The notes below the pieces were generated by a model that did not search any database, was not told the origin of the DNA, and was given only the letters and a program-made list of their open reading frames with translations. From Methanobacteriota archaeon (GTDB lineage: Archaea; Thermoplasmatota; Poseidoniia; Poseidoniales; Thalassarchaeaceae), in NCBI GenBank assembly GCA_002725475.1, contig PBPH01000017.1, positions 1-32,094 of the forward strand: a stretch of 32,094 bases of DNA. Direction: 5' to 3'. The translations under genes and the position numbers were made by a program. This document shows positions 9,109 through 17,615 of the stretch, in pieces. Position 1 is the first letter of the stretch. The number at the start of each line of letters is the position of its first letter.

Positions 9109-10524
9109 TCAATCAAAAGAGAAATCTGAGAAATCATCATCATCTGCAATATCTGGCCCACTCTTAATTGGTGGAGATGTTTTGTCTTCTTCTTTCTTGA
9201 CAGTTTTAGTTTTTCGAACTTTTCGAGCAGATTTTGTTTCCTTTTCTGATAGATTTTCACTTGACTCATCAGTAGGAATAATTGGGCTACTAGAAACATA
9301 AACACCCTTAGGTCTTTCATTTGCGGCTTTTTCCAATTCTTGAGTTGCATCAAATTCATCCAATTTATCTTGCATTTCAATTGCTTCTACTGTCTCCACT
9401 ACCCCTCCACTACTTGCGGATGTAACAGAGCGTGCGCTTGGTCTATGAGCACCATGGATTGCAGAATCGATGTCAAAATCATCTAGTTCAACACTTTCCC
9501 CCTCAGGTCTTTTCTCTAATTGAGGTTTGCGAGATTCAGTATCCCGAACCTTCACCTTTTCACCAGTTTCTTCTTCAATTTCTCTAACAGCTTTCTTGTA
9601 TTCTGATTTAACACCCCTAGCTGCAATCATCTGGGCTTCAGTTAATAGTTCGCTTGCACTAATTTTTGCCCCCCGGCGAATTAAACCATTAGTTGCTACA
9701 AATAGTAAGAAAGAAGCTCCAAAAGAAATGAGAATTAGCAAAGAGTAAATCCAACTTCCAACTACTGGTACCGAGAATGCATTGTATGAATTTTCTTTGT
9801 CAATCAAGCCATGGTCTCCAAGTGTCATTGAGGTCACCAGCAATGTACCTCTGAAACCTTCCCTGTTTGCCCCTGCATAAATTCTGCAATCTCCATCATT
9901 AGACATATGAATCTCTGAATATCCCATATATGAGCCATCCATCAACCAGCCTTCAAGTGCAATAGGTTGATGCCAATCAAGTGCTGCAAACCCTTCTAGA
10001 ATTTCTTCATTAGCTGGAACTAATCCAACTACAGCCCAACCCTTTTGTGGGAAATCATTAGAAGAATCAAATCCAGGTGGTCTCGCTTTTACTCCAACAG
10101 TAGGGCTACTCCATGAACTTCCAACACCGTCCACTTTTCCTTCTGTTGGGCCTTGGGCATCTTCATATTTACCCAATTCAATTATGACTGCAGAGGCACT
10201 CATACTCTCACCGCCAATTGCACCTTCTGGAAAATGCTTTGAGAGATGTAACCAACCTTCAACATTCACCGGTTTATCGGTTGAAGTTTCATTCACCGCT
10301 GCTGAAAAGTTTCCATTTCCATCGCACCCAAGGAGATTTACAACATCATTTTCCACGTTTAAATCACCGGTATGAGTAGACATTGTAGCTGTCATGGCAT
10401 CATTGTCTATACTAACTTCAATACCTTCTGATCCCCATTCTTGAATTTCTGGGGAAAGGCACCCAGCTAGCATCATGCTAACAACAAGTAGTAGCGCCAA
10501 CACCACTGCTCGCCCTCTCGCCAT
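9109..10524 (-). CDS. Membrane-anchored lipoprotein, unknown function
   Basis: 471-residue protein with a lipoprotein-type signal peptide (basic MARGR, hydrophobic core, then LAGC with Cys22). An extracellular beta-rich region follows to about 245, with one transmembrane helix at about 250-272 (YSLLILISFGASFLLFVAT). The long cytoplasmic tail begins with a charged helix and ends very acidic and low-complexity (DDDDFSDFSFD). The ATG at 10524 was chosen because it places the signal at the N-terminus; an upstream extension to 10572 is open but would bury it. It converges with the large surface protein, leaving 9 nt between the stops. The shared plan of exported domain, one helix and charged tail suggests a related envelope role. 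No family was recognised. Confidence 0.7.
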   Translation of the reverse strand: MARGRAVVLALLLVVSMMLAGCLSPEIQEWGSEGIEVSIDNDAMTATMSTHTGDLNVENDVVNLLGCDGNGNFSAAVNETSTDKPVNVEGWLHLSKHFPEGAIGGESMSASAVIIELGKYEDAQGPTEGKVDGVGSSWSSPTVGVKARPPGFDSSNDFPQKGWAVVGLVPANEEILEGFAALDWHQPIALEGWLMDGSYMGYSEIHMSNDGDCRIYAGANREGFRGTLLVTSMTLGDHGLIDKENSYNAFSVPVVGSWIYSLLILISFGASFLLFVATNGLIRRGAKISASELLTEAQMIAARGVKSEYKKAVREIEEETGEKVKVRDTESRKPQLEKRPEGESVELDDFDIDSAIHGAHRPSARSVTSASSGGVVETVEAIEMQDKLDEFDATQELEKAANERPKGVYVSSSPIIPTDESSENLSEKETKSARKVRKTKTVKKEEDKTSPPIKSGPDIADDDDFSDFSFD

Positions 10525-10608
10525 GTAATGGCGAGGTATGGAGGAGTTGATGACGGTTGCGAGCCATAACATATGGCAAATATGGATAGTGAATAGATAA
10601 ATAAATCA

Positions 10609-11760
10609 CTAAATCAGTGCTCTTATGTCATGAAGGAATTCATCAGAGTCCCAACTAGAACCAACCCAAACAACCCGCTTTTGCCCATCGTGATCAACTA
10701 TGAATGTTACAGTGCTGTGACCTACGTCATAAGTTTCCTCTGCATGTTCGTTATGCTCACCATGCTCGCCGTGCTCATTCTCTGATACACATGACATTTG
10801 ATTATCACCATCCCATTCATAACCCTCATCACACATACAGTGGGCGCCAGCACCTTGGCCCATAACCCAACCATGTCCGTTGCACTGTTCGCTAGATGGT
10901 GTTGGTAGATTGGAAATATTCGAATTACTTGCAACCCAGGCTAGGTGTGGGTGATGTTCAATATCAACTGAATCAACTCCTACAGAACTTTCAACCCAAG
11001 TGTAGTTGGTGGTATCCCATGCATATAGGCTCCACCACCATGAAGAGTTGGAAGGCGCAACTCCTGAGATGTTTTCCATAAAATGCCCATGCTGGGATTC
11101 TGGTGCGGTGAAAGTAATTCCGTGCATGTTGAAGCCCTTTGTTGTTAAGTTCCATCCAGTAGCATTTTCAGGTAAATGAGTGCTATTTACTTCATATTCA
11201 TTTGTACTATTATCTGGCATCATAGTAACTAACGAATGCATCATTGAGTGGTCACCCGTGTCATGACCATCCATATGCATGCCGCCACTAACATGTAGAT
11301 CAATCATGGTGGTGTTAACTGCAATTCCCCAACCACTCCAGACTTCCTGAATCATGGTTAAATTCGTCGAGGTTAAATGTGGCCAATCATATCCATTGTC
11401 ATTGACATAGTCCGCCAGAACTTCTTGCGTATCTCGTAATGGATCAATGGTTATTGAAAGATAAACGACATCTTCTCCATACGAATCTCCCAACTCTTCT
11501 TTCATGTACTTCATGTTAGATTCAATTACTGGACATATGTCAGGACAATGAGTATAAGTGAATGCGACAACCACCACCTTTCCTTCAAAATCGGAGAGAG
11601 AAACATCATCTCCATTATGATCTGTTAGAGTAAAATCTGGGGCTTGTACGGGTGGGTGGTAAGGTTTCCCATTGAAATCGATATCATGGTGCCCATCACC
11701 CCCAATACAACCTGCAAAAATCAGTGCAGAACATAAGGTCAAAATCAAAACTCTTCGCAT
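10609..11760 (-). CDS. SCO1/SenC-family copper chaperone with large insertion
   Basis: Membrane-tethered thioredoxin-like protein that in this family delivers copper to the CuA site of cytochrome c oxidase subunit II. It has a lipoprotein signal with FAGC (Cys18), then the thioredoxin-like start PDFTLTDHNG, the copper motif CPDIC (Cys72, Cys76) and the conserved distal His348 in GHSTVTFIVD. Between about 143 and 345 is an insertion of some 200 residues absent from ordinary 200-residue SCO proteins. It contains a Met/His cluster (MHMDGHDTGDHSMMH, about 161-175), a Cys-rich EGF-like patch (Cys293, 308, 310, 324) and the repeat GEHGEHNEHAEE. A strong TATA box about 28 nt upstream supports the ATG at 11760 over one at 11775. 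It lies just beyond the cox operon, which fits its role. Confidence 0.88.
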   Translation of the reverse strand: MRRVLILTLCSALIFAGCIGGDGHHDIDFNGKPYHPPVQAPDFTLTDHNGDDVSLSDFEGKVVVVAFTYTHCPDICPVIESNMKYMKEELGDSYGEDVVYLSITIDPLRDTQEVLADYVNDNGYDWPHLTSTNLTMIQEVWSGWGIAVNTTMIDLHVSGGMHMDGHDTGDHSMMHSLVTMMPDNSTNEYEVNSTHLPENATGWNLTTKGFNMHGITFTAPESQHGHFMENISGVAPSNSSWWWSLYAWDTTNYTWVESSVGVDSVDIEHHPHLAWVASNSNISNLPTPSSEQCNGHGWVMGQGAGAHCMCDEGYEWDGDNQMSCVSENEHGEHGEHNEHAEETYDVGHSTVTFIVDHDGQKRVVWVGSSWDSDEFLHDIRALI

Positions 11761-11782
11761 AACTAAATGGCCCATTCCATTG

Positions 11783-11795
11783 TATAATATATTTT
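11783..11795 (-). promoter_or_regulatory. TATA box of the SCO1 gene
   Basis: The stretch AAAATATATTATA on the minus strand is centred about 28 nt upstream of the ATG at 11760. The position implies a leaderless transcript, and that SCO1 has its own promoter separate from the cox operon. Confidence 0.6.
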
Positions 11796-11851
11796 GTCGC
11801 CCCTGTTGTTACTGCACTTTCAAGAACGATGAATGATTCGGACCAACCGCT

Positions 11852-11934
11852 GCGGACGTCGCATAGCCTGGTATCGCGCCGGATTTGAAATCCGGTGACC
11901 TCGTGTCGCGGGAGTTCGAATCTCTCCGTCCGCG
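11852..11934 (+). tRNA. tRNA-Ser (anticodon UGA)
   Basis: The acceptor stem is GCGGACG/CGTCCGC. The anticodon arm CCGGA TTTGAAA TCCGG gives TGA at 34-36. A type II variable arm (TGACCTCGTGTCGC, with GAC/GTC pairing) is diagnostic of serine or leucine. The T arm is GGGAG TTCGAAT CTCTC. The discriminator is G, as expected for archaeal serine tRNA, and no CCA is encoded. It sits on the opposite strand between SCO1 and coxIV. Confidence 0.93.
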
Positions 11935-11952
11935 CTTAATTTCGGATTTCAA

Positions 11953-12279
11953 TTAAAATCTACACCAAGCAGGTAATGAATCTGGTGCGCCTGGTGTGGT
12001 AATTGCAATGAAAACTATCATCAGTAAAATGAATACCCCGGGAAATAGTGCGGTTAATGTTAGAATATTGCTATCTTCTTCAAATCTAAGATGCATGAAG
12101 ACAAATGCAATCCCAAGGAATTTTATTGCTCCTATAGTTACAAGAATTAGAATAACCATCTCTTCAACAATCGCCCCTTGCACAGATGCAGCCACAGCTC
12201 CAACTTCAACAGCAGTCATAATCATCAACATTGCGAAATTTACATTGTAAGCATCTCTTCCTAGAATTTTATGACCCAT
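11953..12279 (-). CDS. Cytochrome c oxidase subunit IV-type small membrane protein
   Basis: 108-residue protein with three hydrophobic helices (about 15-36, 39-62 and 76-97). The middle helix ends in IAFVFMHLRFEE, the hallmark of the prokaryotic COX4/CyoD-like subunit IV family that stabilises the terminal oxidase. It is the last gene of the subunit II-I-III-IV order, and GGGGGAAAAAAG directly precedes its ATG as a ribosome site. It overlaps nothing and ends 18 nt from the tRNA-Ser gene. Confidence 0.82.
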   Translation of the reverse strand: MGHKILGRDAYNVNFAMLMIMTAVEVGAVAASVQGAIVEEMVILILVTIGAIKFLGIAFVFMHLRFEEDSNILTLTALFPGVFILLMIVFIAITTPGAPDSLPAWCRF

Positions 12280-12291
12280 CTTTTTTCCCCC

Positions 12292-13470
12292 TCAATACAG
12301 ATAAAATGCTGGGAACACCAACACCCAAACCAAATCAACAAAGTGCCAATAAATTCCGAAGTATTCGATAGATACTGCGTTAGTCGGAGAATATCCTCCT
12401 TTATGGGCTTTGTAAGTCATGTAAACAAGACCAATTATTCCACCAAACACGTGAGCCCCGTGCGTACCCGTGGCAACGTAAAACGTAGCAGCAGATAGAC
12501 GTAAATTAACATCAATATATTCGCCACCATGGCCAGCGCCCGCAAAGTGATACATTTCATTGTGGATTGTGTATCCATCGTCCAACAAACTAGGGGCATA
12601 GAACGGCCCAATGTTGAATCCAACAAACCATTCAATCAACTTAAGCACCAAGAAAAGAGTAGCTAGAATTAGGGTAGCGCCTAGATAATTCCTAATCTTT
12701 CTAGATCTTTCTTCATGATCTAAATCGGTACGATTTGCGGTCTTCAAAGCCAATACCACAGTGAAGGAAGAAACAATCAAAGCAAATGTATTGATAGCTC
12801 CAGGAACAAGAGTATCGGGGAATAGAACTAATGTCCATGATTCTGAATGAGAACCTGCAATGAAATAAGATGCGGGTACCCAACAAGCATCACCTGGTGA
12901 GAATGGCAATCCGTTTGAATAAGTAGCATGATTGTCTAGGATTGCTTGGCACGATTCAGTTCCCATACGATATCGAATATAAGTCGTAAATAAACTAGAG
13001 AAAACCATCATTTCAGACATCAAGAATATCCACATTCCAACTTTTCGAATATCGATATTTTGGAAAGGAGCGCCTGCAGATTTAGGTTCAAAATGGCCAT
13101 CAAAAGACATATCTTGACGCCACCATACTAGTAACCCAGAAATTATCACTGCAAATCCTACCAAGACTATTGGTAGGTAGTTTCCATTGAACACGGTGTC
13201 GTTTAAGTCATCATTCATTACAAAAGTAGAAGCGAATCCAAATAGGAATATTGTAATTCCAAATGACATGATAATTGGAGCCCAACTATTGTGTGGTGCG
13301 CCGTGTTCCCAATCATGAGGCCCCCATCCATTTCCGTGATGCCCGTAATGGTGATCGTCTCCATGGTCATCATCTGAAGCAGAGGGAGGGGCTCTCTTTC
13401 TTACACCATAATCTTTCATTTCCTCATTGATAATTTGACGAATTCGCTCTTCTGTTAAACTGGTACTCAA
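12292..13470 (-). CDS. Cytochrome c oxidase subunit III
   Basis: Integral membrane subunit of the aa3-type terminal oxidase. The 392-residue protein carries the family's conserved segments: MWIFLMSEMMVFSSLF, then ATFYVATGTHGAHVFGGI and the C-terminal FGIYWHFVDLVWVLVFPAFYLY. The helices before and after are typical. It starts with a 65-residue soluble extension that is strongly His/Asp/Gly-rich (HGDDHHYGHHGNGW around 36-50), unusual for subunit III and a possible metal-binding tail. A hydrophilic loop around 175-210 contains two cysteines. Its ATG overlaps the subunit I stop by 4 nt (ATGA), so translation is probably coupled. Confidence 0.92.
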   Translation of the reverse strand: MSTSLTEERIRQIINEEMKDYGVRKRAPPSASDDDHGDDHHYGHHGNGWGPHDWEHGAPHNSWAPIIMSFGITIFLFGFASTFVMNDDLNDTVFNGNYLPIVLVGFAVIISGLLVWWRQDMSFDGHFEPKSAGAPFQNIDIRKVGMWIFLMSEMMVFSSLFTTYIRYRMGTESCQAILDNHATYSNGLPFSPGDACWVPASYFIAGSHSESWTLVLFPDTLVPGAINTFALIVSSFTVVLALKTANRTDLDHEERSRKIRNYLGATLILATLFLVLKLIEWFVGFNIGPFYAPSLLDDGYTIHNEMYHFAGAGHGGEYIDVNLRLSAATFYVATGTHGAHVFGGIIGLVYMTYKAHKGGYSPTNAVSIEYFGIYWHFVDLVWVLVFPAFYLY

Positions 13471-15797
13471 TTCATCCCCTCCTCATCGGGATCATTTGGA
13501 ACCATTAACCTAGTCAGCCAATTTTCTTTCTTCTCTGAACCATGTTCCTCATTTACATCAATTAGAGTTGGCAAGTCATCGAACGATGGCGTTGGTGGAG
13601 GTGATGAAACTAGCCATTCAAAGGACCATCCACCCCAAGGGTCTGCGGGGGCTTTCTTACCCTTTACAAGCGTCATCACCATGTTAGTGACCATGATTAG
13701 AGTTGAGAGACCGAAAATAAATGCATTAATTGTGATGAATGAATTCCAACTCGCCACCTCTGGGGGTAATGTTCCTACAACATCACTGTATTCGTTTGCT
13801 TGAATGAAATAGGTGTGATGTCTTCTAGTCATCCCCATTAATCCTAATTTATGCATTGGCCAAAATAATCCATTGTAAGAAATGAAGGCGATGAGGAAGT
13901 GAAGAAGTCCTAGCCTTTCATCCATCATCTTTCCAGTCATCTTAGGGTACCAGTAGTATATTGCTGCAAATAGTCCGAACACAGTTCCCCCTACAAGGAC
14001 ATAATGGAAGTGTGCTACTACAAAGTAAGTCTCGTGTAGGTGGATATCCATAGCAATTGACGGGAAGAACATCCCTGAAATCCCTCCTAGCGTGAATGTT
14101 ACTAAGAACCCGAGAGACCAGAGTGTGTGTGTACGATATACTAGAGAACCTCCATGCATAGTAGCCAACCAATTGAATATTTTTATGCCAGTTGGAACAG
14201 CTACAGCCATCGTAGTCAGCATCATCACGAATCTTAGCCATGGAGCCATTCCACTAGTTAGCATATGGTGGCCATAAACAATGAATGATACAAATCCAAT
14301 TCCAGCCATTGCGTAAACCATTGATTTGTATCCAAATATTGATCGTCGGGAACTTGTTGCAAGCACTTCAGAAACAATTCCAAATGCAGGAATAATTACA
14401 ACGTAAACTTCAGGATGTCCAAAGTACCAGAATAGGTGACTCCAAAGAAGTGGGTCACCGCCAGCACTTGTGTTGAAGAAAGCGGTAGCAATTGTTCTAT
14501 CAAGGAATGCTTCGATTAAACCAATTCCAAATGCTGGGATTGAGATAAATAGGCACATCACAGAAACAAAAACTGACCAAGTAAACAATGGCATTTGCAT
14601 CCAACCCATACTAGGGGTCCTCATGGCACAAATTGTAGTGATGAAGTTAATTCCAGCAAGTGTTGAAGATGCAACTAACATGAGTTGCCCAGCAAGCCAA
14701 AATGTAGTTCCTGGGTGACTTGACACCCAAGATGTAATTGGTTGATAACCAGTCCAACCTACATCCGCTCCAGTTCCGGAGAAAACACCACACAATATTA
14801 GAATAGAACCAGCAGGATTGAGCCAAAAGGCCATTGCGTTAATTCTAGGGAAAGCCAAATCCCTAGCTCCAATTTGAAGAGGTACAATCCAATTGGCAAA
14901 ACCATTGATTAAAGGCATGGCAGCGAGGAAAATCATCACAGTACCGTGTAAAGTAAAGAATTGGTTGTATTGGTCCTGAGTCAAGAAATCATTGCCCGGG
15001 ACTGATAGTTGAATTCGAATCATCAGGGCTATTACACCACCCACTAGGAAATAGAATAGACCAGCCACAAAGTATAGCGTTCCTACCTTTTTATGGTCTG
15101 TGCTAGTAAGCCATTCGGAAATCCATGGTGCAAAAGCACTCCAACTAAAAGACTCAGGGTTAGCGCGATAAAACACATACGCCACACTAATCAACAACAT
15201 TAGTGACACGAGTAGAATGGCAGAGAATAGGACAGTAATGCCATCGGCGCTTGAGGTTGTAGTTTCACCAACTCCTCCAGGGGCTCCCATTACAAATTGA
15301 GATTGTGCCCAATGGTCACCATCACCGGGCGAAGCATCACCATCCACTGAATTGACTGTTAATTGGAAATTTGCTGAACCGCTACTTGGGGCAGTCCAAT
15401 CTACTGACCAGTTCATTTGGTCATTTCCAGTTGTAGTGTGGGTAAGTTGGCCAGCAATCATTTGAGTTGAGTCATCTAAAATTGTCAAAGTACCCGAAGT
15501 GGCTACGAGATTGAACCCGCCAGTATTTTGCCTTTCAGCAATAAATTCTGAGCCCGGACCCCCCGTAAATCCAAAAGAAAATGTGTAAGTTTCTCCAGGG
15601 TTATATTCTGATGGTAATGCACTGCCATTTCCTAGTGTCATGAAAGGCGACACATCACTACTGGGGGAGCCGCTGTGACATGTACATCCGGAGTCAACAT
15701 TGTTGATTCCTCCACTTCTAGCTTGGAGACTAGGTGCTAACATTAGTGAGGCTACTAGAAGAGCAGTAATTGCAAGTATTTTCACATTCACTTTCAT
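13467..15797 (-). CDS. Cytochrome c oxidase subunit I with exported N-terminal domain
   Basis: Catalytic subunit of a heme-copper oxygen reductase that reduces O2 to water and pumps protons. The core begins near residue 230 (STDHKKVGTLYF). Ligands visible are heme a His284 (TLHGTVM) and His598, heme a3 His596 (VVAHFHYV), CuB His461, and His510-His511 (YGHHM). GHPEVY places Glu463 and Tyr465 as in A-type enzymes, and Lys539 in TGIKIFNW is the K-channel lysine. Upstream of the core are an N-terminal signal segment, an exported beta-rich domain of about 160 residues beginning SGCTCHSG (CxCH at 38-41), and an extra helix at about 187-210. The domain resembles the Reeler/choice-of-anchor V type. 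GAGGTGA about 6 nt before the ATG supports the start. The gene lies 12 nt after subunit II. Confidence 0.95.
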   Translation of the reverse strand: MKVNVKILAITALLVASLMLAPSLQARSGGINNVDSGCTCHSGSPSSDVSPFMTLGNGSALPSEYNPGETYTFSFGFTGGPGSEFIAERQNTGGFNLVATSGTLTILDDSTQMIAGQLTHTTTGNDQMNWSVDWTAPSSGSANFQLTVNSVDGDASPGDGDHWAQSQFVMGAPGGVGETTTSSADGITVLFSAILLVSLMLLISVAYVFYRANPESFSWSAFAPWISEWLTSTDHKKVGTLYFVAGLFYFLVGGVIALMIRIQLSVPGNDFLTQDQYNQFFTLHGTVMIFLAAMPLINGFANWIVPLQIGARDLAFPRINAMAFWLNPAGSILILCGVFSGTGADVGWTGYQPITSWVSSHPGTTFWLAGQLMLVASSTLAGINFITTICAMRTPSMGWMQMPLFTWSVFVSVMCLFISIPAFGIGLIEAFLDRTIATAFFNTSAGGDPLLWSHLFWYFGHPEVYVVIIPAFGIVSEVLATSSRRSIFGYKSMVYAMAGIGFVSFIVYGHHMLTSGMAPWLRFVMMLTTMAVAVPTGIKIFNWLATMHGGSLVYRTHTLWSLGFLVTFTLGGISGMFFPSIAMDIHLHETYFVVAHFHYVLVGGTVFGLFAAIYYWYPKMTGKMMDERLGLLHFLIAFISYNGLFWPMHKLGLMGMTRRHHTYFIQANEYSDVVGTLPPEVASWNSFITINAFIFGLSTLIMVTNMVMTLVKGKKAPADPWGGWSFEWLVSSPPPTPSFDDLPTLIDVNEEHGSEKKENWLTRLMVPNDPDEEGMN

Positions 15798-15808
15798 ATC
15801 ATGTCACC

Positions 15809-16489
15809 TCACTCATGTACCTCAAGTATTGCAGTCATGTAAGCGTGGTCATCGCCACAGAATTCCGCACAATCTATGAAAAACTCACCAGTGATATCGG
15901 GTGTTACCCACATTGATGTGAATATTCCCGGCACAGAGTCTTCTTTTGCACCCCACTGAACGATGTAAGGTGAGTGCGTTACGTCTGAGGATGAAAGATT
16001 GAATCTGTAAGTCACGTCCTTTTTCACGCTCAATACAGTCAACCCAGTTTCATCATGAACTCCAACATCGCATAAATCAGCATCTAAATTCCGACAATCG
16101 AATTCCCAGAACCATTGTTGCCCATTAATTCCAACTTCATAGTAATCAACGCCTTCTACGCCTACAACACTCGGGTCTTCCCAAACATCAGACGCAGGCC
16201 CAAGTGAAATATATGTAAGATAGATGATTAGAATGGATGGAAGAACAACCCAAGCGATCTCCAATTTAGTATTGTGAAAATGCTTTGGAAATTCACCAAC
16301 TGCAATATCGTCAATATTAGGTACTTCTCCATCTTTAGAACGATAGAAAAATGAGTGATGAATTAACCATCCGAAGACGATTACTCCAACCACGCCAGAC
16401 CACAGGAAAAACACATCAAATAACTCGTTATATGCTTCTCCACCAACAGCCACTGCAACCCCTCTTACCGAGGCGGTAATGCAGACCAT
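15809..16489 (-). CDS. Cytochrome c oxidase subunit II
   Basis: 226-residue electron-entry subunit carrying the binuclear CuA centre. Two N-terminal helices (about 24-46 and 76-97) anchor the outward-facing cupredoxin domain. All CuA ligands are present: His172 in DVTHSP, then Cys207, Glu209, Cys211, His215 and Met218 in CAEFCGDDHAYM. The aromatic patch NGQQWFWEFDC marks the electron-transfer path. The frame is open upstream to a TTG at 16528, but the ATG at 16489 gives a normal length. It is the first gene of the cox operon. A 16-nt perfect inverted repeat lies about 60 nt upstream. Because the CuA site is complete, the donor should be a cytochrome c or blue copper protein, neither of which is in this window. 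Confidence 0.95.
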   Translation of the reverse strand: MVCITASVRGVAVAVGGEAYNELFDVFFLWSGVVGVIVFGWLIHHSFFYRSKDGEVPNIDDIAVGEFPKHFHNTKLEIAWVVLPSILIIYLTYISLGPASDVWEDPSVVGVEGVDYYEVGINGQQWFWEFDCRNLDADLCDVGVHDETGLTVLSVKKDVTYRFNLSSSDVTHSPYIVQWGAKEDSVPGIFTSMWVTPDITGEFFIDCAEFCGDDHAYMTAILEVHE

Positions 16490-16547
16490 AGTTAAGCGTT
16501 CTCCGAACCGAACATCTAAGGCAATCAAACAAAAATCGAATACCGAA

Positions 16548-16563
16548 CCCTAACTTGTTAGGG
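16548..16563. promoter_or_regulatory. Perfect inverted repeat upstream of coxII
   Basis: CCCTAACTTGTTAGGG has 7-nt arms around a 2-nt centre and lies 59 nt upstream of the coxII start. AT-rich stretches between 16570 and 16640, which probably hold the promoters of coxII and the divergent response regulator, lie on its far side. It could be a dimeric regulator's operator or a leader hairpin. Confidence 0.45.
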
Positions 16564-16692
16564 ACTGGTTGATAATTGCAAATTGTAAAACTCAACATAG
16601 GTGTTTAAATTGTGTTTTTTAATTATTATTTTTATTCTTAAAGAGTATCGACCCGCCAAAGGTTGAATTGTAATGACTCCACCCTCGCCCTG

Positions 16693-17073
16693 ATGGACGT
16701 CAGGGCGCTGGTGGTTGAGGACAACCAAGTTAATGTTCGTCTATTGCTAGCATTGCTGAAAGGAAAAGACATTACAGATATTGAAGTTGCAGAAGATGCT
16801 AATCAGGCCTTTGAAGCATTACAGACGGGTTCATTTGATTTGATTTTCATGGACATTCAACTTCCATGGACGGATGGTTTGCAGTTGACAACAGCCATTC
16901 GTGATCATCCATTAGTTCGTGATAGCAGAATAATTGCAGTTACTGCATTTTCAACACCTGAAGATAGGAGAAAAGCTGCCGCTGCTGGTTGTGATGCATT
17001 CGTTCCTAAACCAGTACGTCGTGAAGAATTATATCGAGTAATAGATGAACAGTTAGCGGCACGTGGGGAATAA
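16693..17073 (+). CDS. Receiver-only response regulator
   Basis: 126-residue stand-alone receiver domain (CheY/DivK-like) with no output domain. Residues for phosphotransfer are intact: acidic pair Glu9-Asp10 in VVEDNQVN, phospho-acceptor Asp54 in FMDIQLPWTDG, Thr84 in AVTAFS and Lys106 in VPKPV. The VEDNxxN start and MDxQxPxMDG-like pattern resemble receivers of hybrid-kinase phosphorelays. No histidine kinase lies in the window, so its partner is elsewhere. The frame opens at a TTG at 16663, but the ATG at 16693 starts just before the first beta strand and is preferred. The Toprim gene follows after 14 nt, probably co-transcribed. Confidence 0.88.
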   Translation: MDVRALVVEDNQVNVRLLLALLKGKDITDIEVAEDANQAFEALQTGSFDLIFMDIQLPWTDGLQLTTAIRDHPLVRDSRIIAVTAFSTPEDRRKAAAAGCDAFVPKPVRREELYRVIDEQLAARGE

Positions 17074-17087
17074 TTGGAAGAACTTGA

Positions 17088-17615
17088 ATGGCTTCAGGAA
17101 ATGAATGGAAACGTCGCCGAAATTCAGTTGGTGGTGACCCTACTAGAGAAGCTCGTTTTGAAATTGCAGGGAAGGCATTGGCTGAAGCAAGAATAAGAAA
17201 TAGACCTCAGAAAGAGGGTGGTTGTTCGTGCCCAATTTTAATTGAGGGAAATAAGGACGTCTTAGCATTGAGGAAATTGGGTTTTTCTGGGACCATTGAG
17301 AAATTAAATAGGGGATGGGATCGTAGTCGTTTGGTTGCCTACTTGTTTGAAACCTATGGCTGTCAAAATCCAATAGATGGTGGCCCCTCTCTGATTATTT
17401 TGATGGATTGGGATAGAACAGGTGGTCGTATTCAAAATGATATCAGCATACGCTTGAAATCTATGGATGTTGTTATTGATGAGGCTACTAGAATGGAGTT
17501 GTTAAAATCAATGAAATTAGAAGGCAAAACAGTTGAATCCCTTGCACCCTTTGCCGATGAACTAAGAGTAATAATGAAGTTATACGACCCTGACGATTGT
17601 TATGAAGAAGAGTAA
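17088..17615 (+). CDS. Toprim domain protein (UPF0292-like)
   Basis: 175-residue protein with a single Toprim fold. The catalytic-type glutamate is Glu53 in ILIEGNKDVLALRKLGF and the DxD pair is Asp107/Asp109 in LIILMDWDRTGGR. Small archaeal proteins of this kind are related to RNase M5/DnaG Toprim domains and may be nucleases or nucleotidyl-transfer enzymes; the true reaction is unknown. The first 45 residues are basic and may bind nucleic acid. The stop abuts the stop of the convergent SNF2 helicase with no gap. Confidence 0.75.
   Translation: MASGNEWKRRRNSVGGDPTREARFEIAGKALAEARIRNRPQKEGGCSCPILIEGNKDVLALRKLGFSGTIEKLNRGWDRSRLVAYLFETYGCQNPIDGGPSLIILMDWDRTGGRIQNDISIRLKSMDVVIDEATRMELLKSMKLEGKTVESLAPFADELRVIMKLYDPDDCYEEE

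Noticed and set aside
9096..9380. Lys-rich minus-strand frame overlapping the lipoprotein's acidic tail
   Set aside because: It is an alternative reading frame of the lipoprotein's low-complexity end; no domain or ribosome site is visible.
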